A stretch of DNA of 64,000 nt, from assembly GCF_000430705.1 (NCBI RefSeq), contig NZ_AUMN01000009.1:62001-126000 (forward strand). The letters are read 5' to 3'. A model generated the notes under the pieces. That model had not been told where the DNA came from, searched no databases, and worked only from the letters and a program-made list of their open reading frames with translations. Shown in pieces: positions 35,150-42,722 of the stretch; positions within the stretch are counted from its first letter, which is position 1, and each line of letters opens with the position of its first letter. Origin of the DNA: Arthrobacter castelli DSM 16402 (GTDB lineage: Bacteria > Actinomycetota > Actinomycetes > Actinomycetales > Micrococcaceae). The position numbers and the translations under genes were made by a program.

Positions 35150-37204
35150 GTGCAGGAACGGGCAATTGATGACTTAGTCGGCGCTGTGGTGGACCAGCGC
35201 TACCTTGTGCAAGCCCGGTTGGCCCGCGGTGGTATGTCGACCGTGTATCTGGCCACCGACCAGCGTCTGGAACGCGATGTGGCGCTGAAGGTGATGCATT
35301 CCCACCTGGCCGACGACGACAACTTCCTCAACCGTTTCAGCCAGGAGGCCAAATCCGCCGCCCGGTTGTCACACCCGCACGTCGTCGGTGTCCTGGACCA
35401 GGGCCACGACGATGCCTTGGTCTACCTGGTGATGGAGTATGTTCCCGGCCGGACCCTGCGCGCCCTGATTGAGGACAGGGGACGGCTGCAGCCGCGCCTC
35501 GCGCTGGCCCTGTTGGATGCGGTGGTGGACGGTCTTGCCGCCGCACACGACGCCGGACTGGTTCACCGCGATGTGAAGCCGGAGAACGTGCTGCTGGCCG
35601 ACGACGGCCGGATCAAGGTCGGCGACTTCGGACTGGCTCGTGCCGTGTCGACCAGCACCAATACCGGCACGCTGATCGGAACCGTTGCCTACATTGCCCC
35701 CGAACTGGTGACGGGCGGATCAGCCGACGAGCGCAGCGACATCTATTCGGTCGGAATCATGCTCTATGAGATGCTCACCGGCCACCACCCCTACACCGGC
35801 GACATTCCCATCCAGGTAGCCTTCCAGCATGTGAACTCGGAAGTGCCGGCCCCGTCCGGCGAACTGCCCGGACTGGCCGAGGATCTGGACGAACTCGTCC
35901 AATGGTGCACGGCCCAGGACCCGGAGTCCCGGCCGATCGATGCCGCGGCACTGCTTGGGGAGTTGCGCCATATCCGCACCACTTTGAGCAATGAAGAGCT
36001 TGATTACGACGCCGACTCCCCCGGCGGCACTCCCCCTCACCGGCACACTGAGGTGATCAGGCCGGGGATCCATCCCACTACTGTGCTGTCCCGGGACCAT
36101 GATGCCGGCCCGTCCGCCCCCGCGGACCCTGGTTCGGGCCCGTCGGCCTCTGCCTCCGGGCACATTCCCGGAAATAAACAGGACGAAACCCAGGCCATTG
36201 GCAGTATCCGCTCATCCCGCGCGGCGAAGCGCGACACCAAGCGGGACCAGAAGGCCCAGGAGAAGGAGCAGGCCAAGGCGGCGCAGCAGCCGGAACAGAG
36301 TCTGCGTCGTGGCAACCCCCGGCGACGGGCACTGCTGTGGATCGCCGCCGTCGTACTGATCTCATTACTGGTCACCTGGATCTCCTGGTTCGTGGCGGCG
36401 GGCCCTGCCGCGCTGACCTCCGTTCCCAAGGTGTCCGGCAAGCCTGTCGCCGAGGCCCGGCAACTGCTGGCAAACCGCGGGCTGGAGTCGAGAGCCACGG
36501 ACATCCATCACGGGAATATCCCGGATGGTCAAGTCGTCCGTGCCGACCCGGCCGCCTCTTCCGAGCTGCGCAAATTCGAAGATGTCACGCTGTTCGTCTC
36601 CATTGGCCCGCAGATGTTCTCCGTGCCCGACGTCACGGGTGGCACTATCAAGGAGGCTGCGACGGAGTTGAAGGACGCGCAGCTGGCCATCGGCAAGGTC
36701 AGCAAGAAGTATCACGAGCAGATTCCCTCCGGAACAGTGCTGTCCCAGGACGTCGCGCCGGGAGAAGAACGACGGCGGGACGCCGCGGTTGCTGTCGTGG
36801 CCTCCAAGGGGCCGCGTCCCATCGAGGTGCCGTCAGTGGTCCGTGAATCCCGCAAATCGGCCGTACGGCACTTGTCCGACGCCGGGCTGAAACCAGAAGT
36901 GGCCGATAGCAGGGTCTTCCACCCGTCCATTCGTGAAGGCCGCGTCGTATCCCAAAAACCCGCCCAGGGGCAGCTGTTCCGCGGCGATACGGTGACAATC
37001 ACCCTGTCCAAGGGGCCGAAGATGGTGGACGTACCCAATTTGATCGGCGATCAGGTGGAGAAGTCAGTCCAGCGACTCGAAAAACTCGGGTTCAAAGTCG
37101 AGGTCAACAACATTCTGGGCGGATTCTTCGGCACGGTCAGGGACCAGGACCCCGTGGACAAATCAGTGCCCAAGGGGTCCACCATCACCCTGACCGTAGT
37201 GTAA
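35150..37204 (+). CDS. pknL: PASTA-domain serine/threonine protein kinase (PknL-like)
   Basis: A 684-residue membrane sensor kinase. The cytoplasmic kinase domain (about residues 17-275) has the Gly-rich loop, Lys47, HRDVKPEN (catalytic Asp141), DFGLA (Asp159) and GTVAYIAPE. A basic disordered juxtamembrane stretch leads to one transmembrane helix at about residues 394-416. Four extracellular PASTA domains follow (about 422-487, 488-553, 556-621, 624-684), expected to bind muropeptides or lipid II. The GTG start at 35150 gives MQERAIDDLV. The symbol rests on position: as in M. tuberculosis, it sits between the Rv2175c-like gene and aroG. Mycobacterial PknL lacks PASTA domains, whereas corynebacterial PknL has them. 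Confidence 0.9.
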   Translation: MQERAIDDLVGAVVDQRYLVQARLARGGMSTVYLATDQRLERDVALKVMHSHLADDDNFLNRFSQEAKSAARLSHPHVVGVLDQGHDDALVYLVMEYVPGRTLRALIEDRGRLQPRLALALLDAVVDGLAAAHDAGLVHRDVKPENVLLADDGRIKVGDFGLARAVSTSTNTGTLIGTVAYIAPELVTGGSADERSDIYSVGIMLYEMLTGHHPYTGDIPIQVAFQHVNSEVPAPSGELPGLAEDLDELVQWCTAQDPESRPIDAAALLGELRHIRTTLSNEELDYDADSPGGTPPHRHTEVIRPGIHPTTVLSRDHDAGPSAPADPGSGPSASASGHIPGNKQDETQAIGSIRSSRAAKRDTKRDQKAQEKEQAKAAQQPEQSLRRGNPRRRALLWIAAVVLISLLVTWISWFVAAGPAALTSVPKVSGKPVAEARQLLANRGLESRATDIHHGNIPDGQVVRADPAASSELRKFEDVTLFVSIGPQMFSVPDVTGGTIKEAATELKDAQLAIGKVSKKYHEQIPSGTVLSQDVAPGEERRRDAAVAVVASKGPRPIEVPSVVRESRKSAVRHLSDAGLKPEVADSRVFHPSIREGRVVSQKPAQGQLFRGDTVTITLSKGPKMVDVPNLIGDQVEKSVQRLEKLGFKVEVNNILGGFFGTVRDQDPVDKSVPKGSTITLTVV

Positions 37205-37246
37205 ATCAGCCGGTCCGCTGCGACCCGACACTGTTTGTATGAGCCG

Positions 37247-37321
37247 GCTGGACCGTGGATTCCAGCTGCACTGTGTGGAAGCCGCCTGGACCGTGGAATC
37301 CACCTGGACCGTGTGGATTCC
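37247..37321. repeat. Three ~18-bp repeats forming a convergent-gene hairpin
   Basis: Three close copies of CTGGACCGTGGAATCCA-like sequence lie between the kinase and aroG stops. The last two form a perfect 9-bp inverted repeat (GGAATCCAC at 37295-37303, GTGGATTCC at 37313-37321). It probably acts as a two-way transcription terminator. Confidence 0.6.
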
Positions 37322-37322
37322 G

Positions 37323-38720
37323 CTAGCTGCTGCGGCTGAGCGCGCTCGCCACCAAAAACGCCATTTCCAGCGACTGCATGTGGTTCAGCCGCGGATCACA
37401 CACCGACTCATAGCGCGAGGTGAAGGCATCCTGATCGATCGGGTCCGCTCCGCCAAGGCACTCCGCCACGTCGTCGCCGGTCATCTCGATATGCAATCCG
37501 CCCGGGAACGTGCCCAGCGAATTATGCACCTCGAAGAACCCACGCACCTCATCGACGACGTCGTCGAAGTTCCTGGTCTTGTAGCCATTGGGCGAAGTGA
37601 CAGTGTTGCCATGCATTGGATCGCTGACCCACAGCACCTGGGCGCCGGACTCGGTCACCTTCTGCACCAGGGGCGGCAGCTTCTCCCGGATGGCACCCGC
37701 TCCCATCCGGGAAATGAAGGTCAATCGGCCGGGCGACCGGTCCGGATCCAGCTTGTCGATCAGCCGCAAGACGTCGTCGGGATCCGTCGAAGGCCCAAGC
37801 TTCACGCCGATGGGATTGTGCACCTTGGACAGGAAATCGACGTGTGCACTATCCAAGTCGCGGGTGCGCTCCCCGATCCACAGGAAGTGCGACGAGGTGT
37901 CGTAGGCGTTTCCGGTCCGTGAATCGATCCGGGTCAGGGCCCGCTCGTAATCGAGCACCAACGCTTCGTGGCTGGCGAAGAACTCCACCCGCTTCAGGGT
38001 CTCGAAATCGGAGCCACATGCTTCCATGAACTTCATCGCGCGGTCGATTTCACGTGCCAGCGACTCGTAGCGCGAATGGGCGGGGTTGGCCATGAAGCCC
38101 TTGTTCCAATGGTGGACCAGCCGCAGATCCGCGAAACCGCCCTGTGTGAAGGCGCGGATCAGGTTCAGAGTCGACGCCGAGGTATGGTAAGCCCGCACCA
38201 GGCGCGACGGGTCATGGGCACGGGACTCGGCGGTGAAATCGAATCCATTGACCATGTCCCCCCGGTAGGCCGGCAGCGTGACCCCGTCCCGGGTCTCGTC
38301 ATTCGATGAGCGTGGCTTGGCGAATTGTCCTGCCATGCGGCCCATTTTGATCACGGGCAGTGACGCGCCATAGGTGAGGACGACGGCCATCTGCAGGATG
38401 GTGCGGACCCGGGCGCTGATCCGGTCAGCGGTCGCGGCCTCGAATGTCTCGGCGCAGTCGCCCCCCTGCAACAGGAAGGCCTTGCCCTGTGCCGCTGCCG
38501 CCAGCCGCTCACGCAGCACGTCAACTTCACCGGCAAAGACCAAGGGCGGCAGCGAGGACAGTTCCGCCATCGAAGAATCATAAGCTGCTGAGTCCTGCCA
38601 CTGTGGCTGCTGTGAAATCGGCAGCGAGCGCCAGGCATCCAGCTCGGGATAATCCGCCGTCGTGGGGACGGCAGATGGGCTGGATACGAAGTTTGAACTC
38701 AGATGGGTTGAATCATTCAC
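37323..38720 (-). CDS. aroG: Class II 3-deoxy-7-phosphoheptulonate (DAHP) synthase
   Basis: The first enzyme of the shikimate pathway, condensing phosphoenolpyruvate with erythrose 4-phosphate. It is the class II (plant/mycobacterial) type, about 465 residues. Conserved segments include FLLQGGDCAETF with the metal-binding Cys, KMGRMAGQFAKPRSS, GDMVNGFDF, WVSDPMHGNT and HIEMTGDDVAECLGG. I use the GTG at 38720 (VNDSTHLSSNF). An in-frame TTG at 38747 is also possible, and neither has a good ribosome binding site. In mycobacteria this enzyme pairs with chorismate mutase, and aroG lies beside pknL as here. Confidence 0.95.
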   Translation of the reverse strand: MNDSTHLSSNFVSSPSAVPTTADYPELDAWRSLPISQQPQWQDSAAYDSSMAELSSLPPLVFAGEVDVLRERLAAAAQGKAFLLQGGDCAETFEAATADRISARVRTILQMAVVLTYGASLPVIKMGRMAGQFAKPRSSNDETRDGVTLPAYRGDMVNGFDFTAESRAHDPSRLVRAYHTSASTLNLIRAFTQGGFADLRLVHHWNKGFMANPAHSRYESLAREIDRAMKFMEACGSDFETLKRVEFFASHEALVLDYERALTRIDSRTGNAYDTSSHFLWIGERTRDLDSAHVDFLSKVHNPIGVKLGPSTDPDDVLRLIDKLDPDRSPGRLTFISRMGAGAIREKLPPLVQKVTESGAQVLWVSDPMHGNTVTSPNGYKTRNFDDVVDEVRGFFEVHNSLGTFPGGLHIEMTGDDVAECLGGADPIDQDAFTSRYESVCDPRLNHMQSLEMAFLVASALSRSS

Positions 38721-38786
38721 CCATCCAGCGTAAGGGGTAATCGGCAAACAGGAGGTTCGCCGGACGTAACCCGGTTCAGCCGAATG

Positions 38787-39944
38787 TCATAATCCGGCGC
38801 GGCGATCCGGCCCGGGCGGCTCCCCCGGGGGATCGGGCGGGGTACCGGAAGCGCCGTCGGAAGTGCCGGAAGCGCCATCGGATGCGCTCTCGGAAGTACC
38901 GGCAGGAGCCTCGGAAGCGGCGCCGTGGGTGTCGTTGGACGGCCCCGTGGAACCATTCCCGGAGCCGTCGCCTGCAGCATCGCCCGAACGCCCGGCGGCA
39001 TCGCTCTGGCCGGACAACGGAGATTGCTGCCCGGCCGGGCCGGGGGGTGCAGCGGACCCCTGAGCGCCCGGGGGGTCCTGATCCTGCCCCTCGCCGGAGG
39101 CCTGGTCGCCCGGAGGGCTGTCGCGGGACGCCGCTTTGCCTTCCTCGGGAGCCGGCGCTTTCGAAGCCGACCCAACCGTCGTCACCGTTCCAGGCGTCTT
39201 AGTCGCGCCAGGGGTGGCACGCACGGCGGACGCCTTGCCGGCGTCGGCGCCCTTGCCGCCTTTACGAGAGGCCATCCGGTCCTTGAATGTGCTGGCGTAG
39301 AGGTCGGCGTATTCCTGGCCCGAGAGCCGCATCAGCCCGTACATGATTTCGTCGGCCACGGACCGCTGCACAAACCTGTCATTCTCCAGCCCTTGATACC
39401 GGCTGAAATCCATCGGTTCGCCAATAATGATGCCCAGGCGGCGGATGTTCGGAATCCTGCGGCCGATCGGCTGCACCTTGTCGGTGCCGATCATGGCGAC
39501 AGGGATCACCGGTACCCCGGTGGTCAGCGCCAGCTTGGCGATGCCGGTCTTTCCCCGGTACAGGCGCCCATCGGGGCTGCGGGTGCCTTCGGGATAAATA
39601 CCCAGCAGGCCGCCCTTCTTCAGCACGTCGATGCCGGCATCCAGCGACGTCGCCGAAGCGGAGCCTCCGGACCGGTCTATCGGCAACTGATTGGTCAGGC
39701 GGAAGAACATCGCCGTGAGCTTGCCCTTAATCCCCTTGCCGGTGAAATATTCGGACTTCGCCAGGAACACCACGGGCCGGGGCACGCACACCGGCAGGAA
39801 AATGGAGTCGGAGAAAGAAAGGTGGTTGCTGGCCAGAATGGCCGGACCGTCATCGGGGATGTTCTGCATTCCTTTGACCCACGGCCGGAACAGCATCTTG
39901 AGCAGCGGACCGATGAAGATCCGCTTCATAACCCAATAAAACAC
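38787..39944 (-). CDS. plsC: 1-Acylglycerol-3-phosphate acyltransferase with long disordered tail
   Basis: PlsC-type enzyme that acylates lysophosphatidic acid, or a related lipid, at the membrane. The first 230 residues are a normal acyltransferase with the NHLSFSD motif (His41, Asp46) and YPEGTRSPDG (Glu119), plus GVPVIPVAMIGTDKV. A tail of about 150 residues follows, rich in Gly, Ser, Pro, Asp and Ala with no predicted fold. The GTG at 39944 has a GGAGAGG ribosome binding site. The gene is divergent from the esterase gene and lies beyond aroG, as Rv2182c does in mycobacteria. Confidence 0.92.
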   Translation of the reverse strand: MFYWVMKRIFIGPLLKMLFRPWVKGMQNIPDDGPAILASNHLSFSDSIFLPVCVPRPVVFLAKSEYFTGKGIKGKLTAMFFRLTNQLPIDRSGGSASATSLDAGIDVLKKGGLLGIYPEGTRSPDGRLYRGKTGIAKLALTTGVPVIPVAMIGTDKVQPIGRRIPNIRRLGIIIGEPMDFSRYQGLENDRFVQRSVADEIMYGLMRLSGQEYADLYASTFKDRMASRKGGKGADAGKASAVRATPGATKTPGTVTTVGSASKAPAPEEGKAASRDSPPGDQASGEGQDQDPPGAQGSAAPPGPAGQQSPLSGQSDAAGRSGDAAGDGSGNGSTGPSNDTHGAASEAPAGTSESASDGASGTSDGASGTPPDPPGEPPGPDRRAGL

Positions 39945-40058
39945 GCTGTGACCTCTCCTGACCGGCGCTGCGGAAACCGGCCGTCGCCCGACGAACCTCC
40001 AGTGGCTTCTGCCACATTACCTTAGGCTTGGCCCACCAATCAGTGACACCATGGAGAC

Positions 40059-40823
40059 ATGACAATCACCGCTGGCACCGAGGCGTTCTCCAGTGAAGGC
40101 TCAGGGCCCAACGCCAGTATTGGAATAGCCCTGAGCCATGGTTTCACCGGTTCTCCCGCGAGCATGATCGACTGGGCACGGCACCTGGCCGACGCCGGTT
40201 ATGCCGTGACCCTTCCGCTGCTTCCCGGCCATGGCACCAGCTGGGAGGACCTGGCCACCAGCAGATGGCAGGACTGGTACGGCGCCTTCGAAGCCGAATA
40301 CCTGCGTCTCCGAAGCAAAACCGACCACACCTTCGTCGCGGGTCTGTCCATGGGCGGGACACTCGCCCTCCGGACCGCAGCCGAACACCGGGTTTCCGGT
40401 GTCGTTGCCGTCAACCCGGGTTTCACCTTCTACGATCCGAAGGCGCGCTTTGCTCGAATCCTTCGATATATCCGCCCCACAGTGCCGGCTATCGGGGATG
40501 ACATCAAAAAGCCCGGGGTCCGCGAAGCGGCTTACATCCGCACCCCCGTTGCCGCCGTCGACCAGCTGCACCGGCTGTTCCGGGACACTACCTCCGCGCT
40601 TCACCGGGTCAGCGCGCCGACCCTGATCTTCCAATCAAGCGTGGACCGGGTCGTCCCGCCCAGCAGTGTGTCACTGATAGAGAAGCGTCTGGGCAGCGCC
40701 GACCTTGAAGTGGTCCGGCTGTATAACAGCTATCATGTGGCAACGATGGATAATGACGCCGGGCAGATTTTCGAGCAGACCGGTGGTTTCATTCAGCAGC
40801 ATTCAGGAACTGGCGATGAGTAA
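40059..40823 (+). CDS. Alpha/beta-hydrolase, carboxylesterase or monoacylglycerol lipase type
   Basis: A 254-residue esterase resembling the bacillary Est30 family. The nucleophile elbow is AGLSMGG (Ser97), the acid is Asp196 in QSSVDRVVPP and the base is His226 in NSYHVAT. The oxyanion motif is HGFTGSP near residue 28. It would hydrolyse short- to medium-chain acyl esters; the natural substrate is unknown. Its 3' end overlaps the next gene by eight bases, so both are co-translated. The neighbouring plsC and fadD15 suggest lipid turnover. Confidence 0.9.
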   Translation: MTITAGTEAFSSEGSGPNASIGIALSHGFTGSPASMIDWARHLADAGYAVTLPLLPGHGTSWEDLATSRWQDWYGAFEAEYLRLRSKTDHTFVAGLSMGGTLALRTAAEHRVSGVVAVNPGFTFYDPKARFARILRYIRPTVPAIGDDIKKPGVREAAYIRTPVAAVDQLHRLFRDTTSALHRVSAPTLIFQSSVDRVVPPSSVSLIEKRLGSADLEVVRLYNSYHVATMDNDAGQIFEQTGGFIQQHSGTGDE

Positions 40824-41475
40824 CTCCGAGCACGATCCGGCAAACCGCGAATCCGGCGGCCCGCAGCCTTCAGAGGACGAGGTGTGGCGCGACCTGGTGT
40901 CCCGGCTGGAAAACACCGAAAGCCTGCCGGACCGCCTCGAGGATACACAACCGTCCGAGCCTGACGATTCGCTTCCCGATCCAGTGCGCCCTGCGGACTC
41001 ACCGCCGGCAGCAGATCAACCACCCGCGACAAACCGGCCACCGGAGACGGTTCAACCACCCGCGGCGGGCCAGCCACCTCCGTCGAACCACCCCAACGGG
41101 AACCGTTCAGATCAGGACCGTTCCGATCATGACCGTCCCGATGAGAGCCGTCCCGATGAGAGCCGTCCCGGCGGGGATCTTCCCGGCGGGGTGCGCCCCC
41201 TTGGCCCCCGCGATTACATTCCGCCCGAAGATGACGACGGTTTTGTCCCCGAGGAGCCGCCGTCCCTGGCCGGCGCCGAGCCTTTGGTCGTGCTGGCCTG
41301 GATTGGCTCCATCGGCGGACCGTTGGCATTGCTGCTGTCCGCCTTTATCTTCCGTTCGATGCCGATGGTGGCCGTCGTCGGCATCGTGGCGGTGTTTATC
41401 GCCTCGGTGGTGTTCCTGCTGATGCGGCTGCCCACGGATCGGGGCAATGACCACGACGACGGCGCCGTCGTCTAA
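40816..41475 (+). CDS. Hypothetical membrane protein with repetitive charged linker
   Basis: A 219-residue protein I do not recognise. It begins MSNSEHDPANRESG, has a predicted helix DEVWRDLVSRLENTES, then a long disordered region rich in Pro, Asp and Arg with in-frame repeats of DRSD/DESRP encoded by a tandem 15-bp unit. Two transmembrane helices are at about residues 154-175 and 180-200. The gene overlaps the esterase gene by eight bases and its stop overlaps the stop of the convergent ROK kinase gene. The similar N-terminal helix and two-helix tail recall small actinobacterial membrane proteins of unknown role. Confidence 0.75.
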   Translation: MSNSEHDPANRESGGPQPSEDEVWRDLVSRLENTESLPDRLEDTQPSEPDDSLPDPVRPADSPPAADQPPATNRPPETVQPPAAGQPPPSNHPNGNRSDQDRSDHDRPDESRPDESRPGGDLPGGVRPLGPRDYIPPEDDDGFVPEEPPSLAGAEPLVVLAWIGSIGGPLALLLSAFIFRSMPMVAVVGIVAVFIASVVFLLMRLPTDRGNDHDDGAVV

Positions 41476-42578
41476 GTGCCTGAACGTGCCGGGCGGGTGC
41501 CGCGGGTGCCGCTGCGCGCGCTGATGCGGGCCATGTCGGCCGCACCGACCATTCCCGCACGGGCACCGAACTGCGCCATGCTGATCGGTGCTGCCGGGCG
41601 GAACCCCCGCCCGGTCAGGTGCCGCTGGAACGAAGCCTGGGTGGGCTGCAGCAGCAGATCGCCTGCGCCGCTGAGCCCTCCGCCAATAACAAACCGTCCC
41701 GGATCCAGCGCGGCGGCGAGGTTCGCCAGCCCCATGCCGAGCCAGTGACCCACGTCCTGCACCAGTTCCACGCAGGTGGGATCGCCTTCAGCCGCTCGTT
41801 TGGTGACCAGGGCCCCGGTGATCGCATCCGGGTCCCCGCCGACAGCGCGCAGCAGGTCCTGTGCCACCGGCGAGTTCGCGCGCGCGAGTTCGCGCCCCTC
41901 ACGGCCAAGGGCATTCCCTGAAGCATATTGCTCCCAGCAGCCCCGGTTGCCGCACTCGCAGCGGTGTCCCTGGGGCACGATGATCTGGTGGCCGTACTCC
42001 CCGGCGACCCCGTACCGCCCGCGCTCCACCATGCCGTTGGAAATCAGCGATCCTCCGATGCCGGTGCCCAGCGTGACGCACACCAGCCGGCTCTCCCCCC
42101 GGCCGGCGCCGAAACGCCACTCCGCCCATCCGGCGGCATCGGCGTCGTTGACCACCATCACCCGGCGCCGCAGCTTATATTCAAGGTTCTTCCGCAGCGG
42201 CTCGTTGCGCCATGCAAGATGCGGGCTGAACAGCACGGTGCTGCCGCTCTGGTCCATCCATCCGGCCGCGCCAATGCCCACCGACCAGATGCGGTAACTG
42301 GCCTCGAACTCCGAAACCAGCCCCATGATGGCCTCTTCGACCATGCGCGGATCGGTGGCGGGTGTGGGGCGGGCCAACTCTGCCAGCACCTCGCCATGGG
42401 CGTCGACGACGCCGGCAGCCACCTTGGTGCCGCCAATGTCGATTCCAATGGCCAGCCCACGCCGTCCCAGCCGGGCGGGAACGGCCGGCATCACCCTGGT
42501 GCGTCCGGAAACAGTGCCGGTCCGCGGCCAGAGCGGTGCCCCGCGCCCGGCGCGGGTCCGTGGAGTTCGTCTTTCCAT
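41472..42578 (-). CDS. ROK family sugar kinase (probable glucokinase)
   Basis: A 368-residue sugar kinase of the ROK family, most likely phosphorylating glucose. The ATP phosphate loop is GIDIGGTKVAAG. The catalytic Asp lies in VNDADAAGWAE. The zinc-binding ROK motif is CECGNRGCWEQYASG. It has a basic N-terminal extension (about 40 residues) but no helix-turn-helix, so it is a kinase rather than a repressor. The ATG at 42578 (MERRTPRTRAG) could be replaced by internal starts such as the one before PAVPARLGRRG. Its stop codon overlaps that of the convergent gene. Confidence 0.9.
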   Translation of the reverse strand: MERRTPRTRAGRGAPLWPRTGTVSGRTRVMPAVPARLGRRGLAIGIDIGGTKVAAGVVDAHGEVLAELARPTPATDPRMVEEAIMGLVSEFEASYRIWSVGIGAAGWMDQSGSTVLFSPHLAWRNEPLRKNLEYKLRRRVMVVNDADAAGWAEWRFGAGRGESRLVCVTLGTGIGGSLISNGMVERGRYGVAGEYGHQIIVPQGHRCECGNRGCWEQYASGNALGREGRELARANSPVAQDLLRAVGGDPDAITGALVTKRAAEGDPTCVELVQDVGHWLGMGLANLAAALDPGRFVIGGGLSGAGDLLLQPTQASFQRHLTGRGFRPAAPISMAQFGARAGMVGAADMARISARSGTRGTRPARSGT

Positions 42579-42615
42579 ACCCGGATCATTCTACGGTCGG
42601 CGTCATCGGCACGAT

Positions 42616-42635
42616 AAGTTACCAAGTGGTAACTT
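42616..42635. promoter_or_regulatory. 20-bp perfect palindrome upstream of fadD15
   Basis: AAGTTACCAAGTGGTAACTT consists of two 9-base arms around a two-base centre. It lies 88-107 bases before the fadD15 GTG, in the divergent space with the ROK kinase gene. Its size and symmetry are typical of TetR-type operators that control acyl-CoA genes. The regulator is not identifiable in this window. Confidence 0.6.
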
Positions 42636-42646
42636 GTGAACAGGCG

Positions 42647-42677
42647 TATCCAGCCGCTGTTCCCGGTAGGCTGGATA
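42647..42677. repeat. Inverted repeat in the fadD15 leader
   Basis: TATCCAGCC (42647-42655) and GGCTGGATA (42669-42677) are perfect 9-base arms around a 13-base loop, 45-76 bases before the fadD15 start. This may be a second operator or an RNA hairpin in the leader. Confidence 0.5.
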
Positions 42678-42722
42678 GCAACCCTATGCCGTGGGCCGGC
42701 AACAGGTACCGAAGGAGATATC

